In this document: positions 58,966 to 64,000 of the stretch, one piece after another
Numbering within the stretch: the stretch's first letter is position 1
Layout: each line of letters begins with the position of its first letter
Assembly (NCBI RefSeq): GCF_030323545.1
Contig: NZ_CP122954.1
Span: 992,001-1,056,000 of the forward strand
Reading direction: 5' to 3'
DNA length: 64,000 nucleotides
From: Helicobacter pylori
GTDB taxonomy: Bacteria > Campylobacterota > Campylobacteria > Campylobacterales > Helicobacteraceae
The notes under the pieces: generated by a model
Told to the model about the DNA's origin: nothing
Databases searched by the model: none
Seen by the model: only the letters and a program-made list of their open reading frames with translations
Translations under genes and position numbers: made by a program

Positions 58966-60222
58966 TTAGCATTTTTTAACTTCTTTATTTGGGGTTAGGG
59001 GTTTGAAACTCAATAGTTTTTCTCTGTAATATTCGTATTGTTTTTTCCTGGCTTCTATTTCAGCGGGGATACCGGCTAATAAATCGGTGGTTAAAATTGA
59101 AAATTGATCCAAAATCTTAACGATCTCTTGTTGGATTTCTAGGGGTGGGATGGGGATTAAAAAATTTTGTAAGTCTTTGCTATAAACATGAGGAATTCCC
59201 CCTGTGCTTTTTGTTGCATGGATCGCATCTTGTTGCGTTGTAAGATAGTGAAAAAGATATTTAGGCATTAGGGTTTTTTGTTTTGGTGAAACAGAAAAAG
59301 AGTCAGCAAGAAAAACAGGAATATCCCAATAACTAACATAGCCAGCATACACTCCAGATGAAGAAATCGCTATTGTTTCTCCGCTACGATTTGCCTCGTT
59401 GTGATAATAAGCGGGTTGTCTTCCCCCCGAAATAACGGGGACTTTTCCCAAAGTTACGGCTTTTTTTGTTATTGATTTTCCTTTTTGAAAATCACACACC
59501 TCCCCCAATTTCCTAAACTCCACCCCCTTAGGCGCTAAAGTTTGGAGTAAGGTTTTTAGATTTTTAGGATAGGTTTTTGCGCTCATTTTTGCGTCTTTGT
59601 GGTTTGAATTAATGTCATTAAAGTCTAAAAGCATGTTTTGGTAATATTGGTATTGCTTTTTTCGCACTTTTAATTCTGTGTTTAATTCTGTGAAAGCGTC
59701 CAAAATCTTAACGATCTCTTGTTGGATCTCTAGGGGTGGGATGGGGAACTTATATTTTTTAAAAGCAGTCATATCCACAGAAGCAAAACCTGAAACATTA
59801 GTATTATTTTTGCACCATTCCCCTAAAAGAAAGCATTGGTAAAAAAAGAATTTCATGTCTAAAGCAAGATCACAATTCGCTTTTTTACTTAAAAAAGTGA
59901 ATCGTTGATTCGCTAACGAATCAACGATTAAAAGGGCATGCTCGCCTATCGTTGCTGTTGTGGAAATGATAATAGAATTTTTAGGGAATAATTTTTTACC
60001 CTTTAAAGCCTTTGGGGTAATGTGTTGGATAGAGTCTTTTAAAATCCTCCCATTTTCTCTAATGTCTTCCATTCTAAACCAAGGGATAGTCCCTTTTTCC
60101 CAAAATTCAGGATTTTTTTTTGATGGGGTGTAACCATTTTTAATTTCAAAAACCTCTTCAAGCGTTCTAAACTCCACCCCCTTAGGCGCTAAAGTGTGGA
60201 GTAAGGTTTCTATTTTATGCAT
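58966..60222 (-). CDS. hsdS: Type I restriction specificity subunit HsdS, main locus
   Basis: DNA-recognition subunit for the HsdM and HsdR encoded beside it, 418 residues. TRD1 (about 14-165) is the domain that the solitary HsdS has as TRD2. The first conserved region reads PIPPLEIQQEIVKILDAF then TELNTELKVRKKQYQYYQ, so it carries two TEL units. TRD2 (about 230-370) is unrelated to the solitary gene's TRD1 (starts FQKGKSITKKAV). It ends like the other copy in PLTPNKEVKKC. It lies 10 bases after hsdM. An A9 run is present in TRD1 (60121-60113). The second half determines a different half-site from that of the solitary copy. Confidence 0.94.
   Translation of the reverse strand: MHKIETLLHTLAPKGVEFRTLEEVFEIKNGYTPSKKNPEFWEKGTIPWFRMEDIRENGRILKDSIQHITPKALKGKKLFPKNSIIISTTATIGEHALLIVDSLANQRFTFLSKKANCDLALDMKFFFYQCFLLGEWCKNNTNVSGFASVDMTAFKKYKFPIPPLEIQQEIVKILDAFTELNTELKVRKKQYQYYQNMLLDFNDINSNHKDAKMSAKTYPKNLKTLLQTLAPKGVEFRKLGEVCDFQKGKSITKKAVTLGKVPVISGGRQPAYYHNEANRSGETIAISSSGVYAGYVSYWDIPVFLADSFSVSPKQKTLMPKYLFHYLTTQQDAIHATKSTGGIPHVYSKDLQNFLIPIPPLEIQQEIVKILDQFSILTTDLLAGIPAEIEARKKQYEYYREKLLSFKPLTPNKEVKKC
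59669..59692 (-). repeat. 12-bp tandem repeat in hsdS (TEL-N/TEL-K spacer units)
   Basis: TTTAATTCTGTG is repeated exactly at 59669-59680 and 59681-59692. On the coding strand it gives TELN then TELK in the helical spacer between the two recognition domains. The solitary hsdS has a single copy at 5335-5346. A change in copy number adds or removes four residues, as described for the EcoR124I and EcoR124II pair. Confidence 0.9.
59699..60209. repeat. 511-bp repeat encoding the shared target-recognition domain, copy 2 (N-terminal half)
   Basis: Identical by eye to 4705-5215. Here the domain is in the first half of HsdS. Copies differ outside these borders (position 59698 and 60210), which mark crossover limits. 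Confidence 0.93.
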
Positions 60223-60231
60223 TGTGTTTCC

Positions 60232-61809
60232 TTAAGATTCCAACTCTTTGATGATTGAATCAAGGCTGTTCCTTAAAGCGCTTTGCTTTTCTACGATTTG
60301 AGAAATCTCACTATTAAGCGCTTTAATATCAATGATCTCTTTAGTGTCTTCTTGCTCCACATAGCGGTTGACGGATAGGTTGTAATCGTTTTCTTTGATT
60401 TGCTCAATATCGGCTAGGGCGCAAAAGTGCTTGATTGTTTTCCTTTCAATATAGGTTTGCAAAATCTTTTCTCGGTTGCGTTCTTTGAGCTTGTTTTTCT
60501 TGCCTTCTTTGACAAACTCCTTACTCGCATCAATAAAAAGCGTGGTGTCGTCTTGTTTGTTTTTCTTAAGCACTAAAATACAAGTAGCGATACTCGTTCC
60601 AAAAAAGAGGTTGTCTGGCAAAGCGATCACGCAGTCAATGAAATTATTTTTGACTAAATACTCTCTGATTTTTGCTTCAGCGTTCCCTCTATAAAGCACC
60701 CCGGGAAATTCCACGATCGCAGCAGTGCCTTGATTGGATAAATAAGAAAGCATGTGCATGGTGAAAGCGAGATCGGCGGCGTTTTTGGGTGCTAGCACAC
60801 CGGCCGGGCTGAAACGCTCATCATTGATTAAAATGGGGCTGTTATCGCCCGCCCATTTAGTGGAATAGGGAGGGTTGGAAACGATCGCATCAAAAGGCTC
60901 ATCGTCTTCATGTTTTGGGTCTAAAAGCGTGTCCCCATGCGCAATGTGGAATTTAGAGTAATTGATGTCATGCAAAAACATGTTGATTCGGCAAAGGTTG
61001 TAAGTGGTCAAATTGATTTCTTGCCCAAAATACCCTTTTGAAACATTTTTATCGCCTAGCACTTTAGAAAATTGCAAGAGTAACGATCCGCTCCCACAAC
61101 ATGGGTCATAAACCTTATTGACGCTCTCTTGGCCGTGCAGGGCGATTTTAGCGAGCAGTTCGCTCACTTCTTGGGGGGTGAAAAATTCCCCTCCGCTTTT
61201 GCCGGCATTGCTCGCATACATGGTCATCAAATATTCATAAGCGTCTCCAAAAACATCAATCCCGCTTTTTTGGTAGTCGCCTAATTGCATGCCCCCTATG
61301 GCTTGAAGGATTTTAGTCAATTTTTCAACCCTAGTTTTATGAGAGCTCCCTAATTTATTGCTATTGACATCTAAATCCGCAAACAAGCCTTTGACATTTT
61401 CTTCTGATTGAAACCCTAGGCTGGATTTTTCTATTTCGTTAAAAATATTTTGTAAGGTTACATTGAGATCTTCATTATTACGTGCGTTTTTTAGCGCATT
61501 ACAAAATAAAGCGCTTGGCGGGATGAAAAAGCCTTTTTCTTCAATAAGATTCTCTCTTGCACCCTCGGCTTCTTCATCGCTTAAATTAGCGTAATCAAAA
61601 TCAGGGTCATGCTCTCGCTCTTGTTTATTGATGTAATGAGTCATGTTTTCTGAAATGTAGCGGTAAAAAAGAATGCCTAAAACATATTGCTTAAAATCCC
61701 AACCATCCACACTGCCTCTCAATTCATTAGCCACTTTCCAAATGGTGTTGTGCAATTTGTTGCGCTCTAATGAAGAAGATTTATCTGCTTGAGTGTTTTT
61801 GTTTTCCAT
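60232..61809 (-). CDS. hsdM: Type I restriction modification methyltransferase subunit HsdM
   Basis: Adenine N6-methyltransferase subunit of the type I enzyme, 525 residues. SAM motif YDPCCGSGSLLLQF near residue 235, catalytic motif AIVSNPPYSTKW near residue 300, N-terminal HNTIWKVANELRGSVDGWDFKQYVLGILFYRY. With HsdS alone it forms a methyltransferase, so the host DNA stays methylated even while hsdR is off. It is the first gene in the row hsdM-hsdS-hsdR. Confidence 0.96.
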   Translation of the reverse strand: MENKNTQADKSSSLERNKLHNTIWKVANELRGSVDGWDFKQYVLGILFYRYISENMTHYINKQEREHDPDFDYANLSDEEAEGARENLIEEKGFFIPPSALFCNALKNARNNEDLNVTLQNIFNEIEKSSLGFQSEENVKGLFADLDVNSNKLGSSHKTRVEKLTKILQAIGGMQLGDYQKSGIDVFGDAYEYLMTMYASNAGKSGGEFFTPQEVSELLAKIALHGQESVNKVYDPCCGSGSLLLQFSKVLGDKNVSKGYFGQEINLTTYNLCRINMFLHDINYSKFHIAHGDTLLDPKHEDDEPFDAIVSNPPYSTKWAGDNSPILINDERFSPAGVLAPKNAADLAFTMHMLSYLSNQGTAAIVEFPGVLYRGNAEAKIREYLVKNNFIDCVIALPDNLFFGTSIATCILVLKKNKQDDTTLFIDASKEFVKEGKKNKLKERNREKILQTYIERKTIKHFCALADIEQIKENDYNLSVNRYVEQEDTKEIIDIKALNSEISQIVEKQSALRNSLDSIIKELES

Positions 61810-61990
61810 GATAATAAGCCTTTTTTTGTGTTTTGATTGGCGTTTTTAAAAATTTAAGGTTTTATTTTAATCAAATACCGATAAATAAAAGCTTAAATAA
61901 TACTAACCCATTCTTTAGGATAACCCGATTTTATTGTAAAATCCTTTCATTATAAAGTATTGAGATTTAACAGAATGATAAGGATATTTT
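61810..61990. promoter_or_regulatory. Divergent promoter region between hsdM and the HaeIII-like methyltransferase
   Basis: An AT-rich gap of 181 bases. A TATAAAG -10 at 61951-61957 lies about 34 bases before the TTG start of the methyltransferase, which has AAGGA upstream. The hsdM promoter must lie in the other half. No gene is seen. Confidence 0.45.
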
Positions 61991-62974
61991 TTGAATTTAC
62001 TTTCATTATTTGCTGGAGCCGGAGGGCTAGATTTAGGCTTTGAGAAAGCAGGGTTTAAAATAGTTGTTGCAAATGAATATGATAAAAATATTACACCTAC
62101 TTACAGACTAAATCATAAAAACACACAACTACTAGAAAAAGACATTAAAGATTTACAAACCAGTGAAATTAACTTTTCTGTTGATGGGATTATTGGCGGT
62201 CCGCCATGCCAGAGTTGGTCAGAGGCCGGGAATTTAAAAGGTATTGATGATGCTAGAGGGCAGTTATTTTATGAATATTTGCGCCTTTTAAGAGAGCTTA
62301 AGCCTAAATTTTTTTTAGCTGAAAATGTAAGGGGCATGCTCGCTCAACGCCACGAAACGAGTGTAAAAAATATCCTTAATGCTTTTAAAGAGTGCGGTTA
62401 TGAAGTCAATACGCATTTAGTGAATGCTAAAGATTATGGAGTGGCACAAGAAAGGCTCAGGGTTTTTTATATTGGTTTTAGGAAAGATTTAAAAATCAAT
62501 TATATTTTTCCTAAAGGTTCAACGCATTTAAAAAAACTCACTTTAAAAGATGTTATTTGGGATCTAAAAGATAGCGTGGTGTGCGCTTTAGCGAAAAACA
62601 AACGAAACCCTAAGGCCATTAACAATCATGAATATTTTATTGGTTCTTATTCGCCGATCTTTATGAGCAGAAATCGTGTAAAAAATTGGGACGAACAAGC
62701 CTTTACTATACAAGCATCAGGAAGGCAATGCCAACTACACCCACAAGCCCCAAAAATGGCTAAATTTGGCAAAAATGATTGCAGATTTATAGAAAATTAC
62801 CAACATTTATACCGCCGTTTGAGCGTGCGGGAGTGCGCAAGGATTCAAGGTTTTGATGATGATTTTTATTTTGTTTATGAAAACCTTAACGACGCTTATA
62901 AAATGATAGGCAATGCTGTGCCTGTGAGTTTAGCTAAAGAAATTGCTGTAAGTATCTATAAGGTGTTGTATTGA
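61991..62974 (+). CDS. DNA cytosine-5 methyltransferase, M.HaeIII-like (GGCC predicted)
   Basis: C5-cytosine methyltransferase, 327 residues. Motif I is [17 protein letters not shown] at the start; catalytic motif IV is [12 protein letters not shown]; motif [32 protein letters not shown]-terminal [14 protein letters not shown] and [14 protein letters not shown]. Much of the sequence, including the SWSEAGNL and [14 protein letters not shown] segments of the target-recognition part, follows M.HaeIII closely, so specificity GGCC is predicted. This is from memory of that protein. Start TTG. The partner nuclease gene overlaps its stop by four bases. Confidence 0.9.
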   Translation: MNLLSLFAGAGGLDLGFEKAGFKIVVANEYDKNITPTYRLNHKNTQLLEKDIKDLQTSEINFSVDGIIGGPPCQSWSEAGNLKGIDDARGQLFYEYLRLLRELKPKFFLAENVRGMLAQRHETSVKNILNAFKECGYEVNTHLVNAKDYGVAQERLRVFYIGFRKDLKINYIFPKGSTHLKKLTLKDVIWDLKDSVVCALAKNKRNPKAINNHEYFIGSYSPIFMSRNRVKNWDEQAFTIQASGRQCQLHPQAPKMAKFGKNDCRFIENYQHLYRRLSVRECARIQGFDDDFYFVYENLNDAYKMIGNAVPVSLAKEIAVSIYKVLY

Positions 62975-63924
62975 GCAATAAAAGCAATAATCAAGGTAGA
63001 GCATATGAATACGCATGGTGTTTAGCTTTAGAGCAAAAATTAAGCGTTTTAAAAAAGGTTATAGTGGATAAACAAAATGGTTTTAACGCAGCTAATAGAG
63101 CTTATGAAAGTTTAGAAAAATCCCTACAAGAGCGTTATTTAGAAAGCGCTAAACAAGGCGTATTGCTTTTATTAGATTGTGAGCCATTATTAAGCGAAAT
63201 CATAGGGAGTTTGCAAAATGAAATTACCCTATCGTTGCAAAAAGACAAACTTGGTGAAATAGGTGATATCCGGGATATTTTAATTTATTTTGATAGATTT
63301 TGCATAGGATTAAGCATCAAACATAACCATGAAGCAATAAAGCATTCTAGGCTTTCTAAAGACTTGGATTTTGGAGAAAAATGGCTAGGCGTTAGAGTGT
63401 CTCAAAATTACAAAGACACTATAAAACCACTCTTTGAAAGACTAGAAAACGCCAAAAAAGAAGGCATGTTATGGAGGGATTTCCCTAATAAAGAACAAGA
63501 AATTTATGCCCCATTATTACAAGCTTTTAAAAAAGAGGTTTTAAGAATTGATGAAAATAAGGAAAATAAAGTCCCTCAAAAAATGGTGGAGTATTTGCTA
63601 GGCAAATACGATTTTTACAAAGCGATTTTGTTAGAAAGAGAACAAAAAACTAAATTAGAGGCATACCATTTTAATAATACTCTTAATCGCAGCATGAAAA
63701 ATAAGCCTAAAAAAATTATCCCTTTAAGCAAATTGCCTACTAGAATGATTTATTTTGATTTCAAACCCAAAAGTTTCAATACATTAGAGTTAGTTTTAAA
63801 TGAAGGGTGGTCATTTTCATTACGCATCCATAATGCAAGCTCTAGGGTGGAACCAAGCTTGAAATTTGATATAAAATTGCTTTCAAAACCTGAGAGTGTT
63901 GCAGTTTTTATAGTAGGGTTTTAG
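62971..63924 (+). CDS. HaeIII-family restriction endonuclease
   Basis: Type II restriction enzyme of the HaeIII family, 317 residues, close to the family length. N-terminal [23 protein letters not shown] and central [44 protein letters not shown] hold the predicted catalytic Asp-Lys cluster and the conserved NHxAxKHSRLS. [12 protein letters not shown] and [20 protein letters not shown] match the family as well. TTG start, overlapping the methyltransferase stop (TTGA), so methylase is made before nuclease from one message. The frame is intact, so the pair should be active unless point mutated. Both genes look AT-richer than the hsd genes nearby. Confidence 0.87.
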   Translation: MSNKSNNQGRAYEYAWCLALEQKLSVLKKVIVDKQNGFNAANRAYESLEKSLQERYLESAKQGVLLLLDCEPLLSEIIGSLQNEITLSLQKDKLGEIGDIRDILIYFDRFCIGLSIKHNHEAIKHSRLSKDLDFGEKWLGVRVSQNYKDTIKPLFERLENAKKEGMLWRDFPNKEQEIYAPLLQAFKKEVLRIDENKENKVPQKMVEYLLGKYDFYKAILLEREQKTKLEAYHFNNTLNRSMKNKPKKIIPLSKLPTRMIYFDFKPKSFNTLELVLNEGWSFSLRIHNASSRVEPSLKFDIKLLSKPESVAVFIVGF

Positions 63925-63960
63925 GCAAACAAAAAAGCTCTATTTTTTAATCAAATAAGC

Positions 63961-63966
63961 TATAAT
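63961..63966 (+). promoter_or_regulatory. Putative -10 element at the window end
   Basis: TATAAT in the 76 bases after the endonuclease gene, followed by CACCC. It would drive a gene starting outside the window on the plus strand. Confidence 0.35.
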
Positions 63967-64000
63967 CACCCTTTTAAAAGTCATTTTTTAAAAGGGGTTT

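Overview
This window is chromosomal DNA of Helicobacter pylori. It carries HpaA, the Hof-family outer membrane protein HofF, a FecA-type iron receptor, CadA, PseB, two family-25 LPS glycosyltransferases, the thiM-thiD-thiE set and a type I restriction system. Gene order matches strain 26695 from about HP0786 (secA) to HP0850 (hsdM). HP numbers below are from memory of that gene order, not from a search. Intergenic DNA is AT-rich, gene overlaps are common and TTG starts are frequent, all as expected for this species.

Layout. 1-4.3 kb: 3' end of secA, a LolC/E-type permease and hofF. 4.5-5.8 kb: a solitary hsdS. 5.9-18.4 kb, mostly minus strand: cadA, comM, def-clpP-tig, a broken outer membrane protein gene, hpaA, the molybdopterin genes moaC-mogA-moaE-moaD, ribA, a broken DUF3943 gene and ribBA. 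18.5-24.5 kb: an LPS glycosyltransferase, a SprT-like peptidase, fecA, acpS, fliL, rsmD and a small unknown gene. 24.68-24.81 kb: a small RNA gene behind a T13 promoter tract, very probably NikS/HPnc4160. 26-38.2 kb, plus strand: metallo-beta-lactamase hydrolase, E1-like protein, motAB, an osmoprotectant ABC transporter, uvrC, hom, yraN, trxA-trxB and a second glycosyltransferase. 38.4-45 kb, minus strand: RNA-binding protein, atpB, guaB, gatA, coaE, speE and an unknown lipoprotein. 45.1-53.6 kb, plus strand: der, hup, tRNA-Arg(CCT), a FlgP-like lipoprotein, a second lipoprotein, fadL, pseB, coaBC and an unknown. 53.6-55.8 kb: thiE-thiD-thiM. 55.9-64 kb: a type I restriction-modification locus (hsdR-hsdS-hsdM), then a divergent HaeIII-like type II pair.

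The most unusual content is a dispersed, switchable type I restriction system. The solitary hsdS and the hsdS of the main locus share an apparently identical 511-bp target-recognition segment that sits in opposite halves of the two proteins. The main copy has a 12-bp tandem repeat, absent as a repeat from the other copy, that lengthens the spacer between recognition domains. hsdR is out of frame at an A8 tract. The solitary hsdS still carries the first ten hsdR codons as a footprint of its origin.

Other switch-like or decaying loci are the T13 tract of the sRNA promoter, an outer membrane protein gene with an A8 frameshift plus a nonsense codon, and a DUF3943 gene with three lesions. A 59-residue LptM-like lipoprotein gene with a TTG start also lies between proV and an unknown gene upstream of uvrC.
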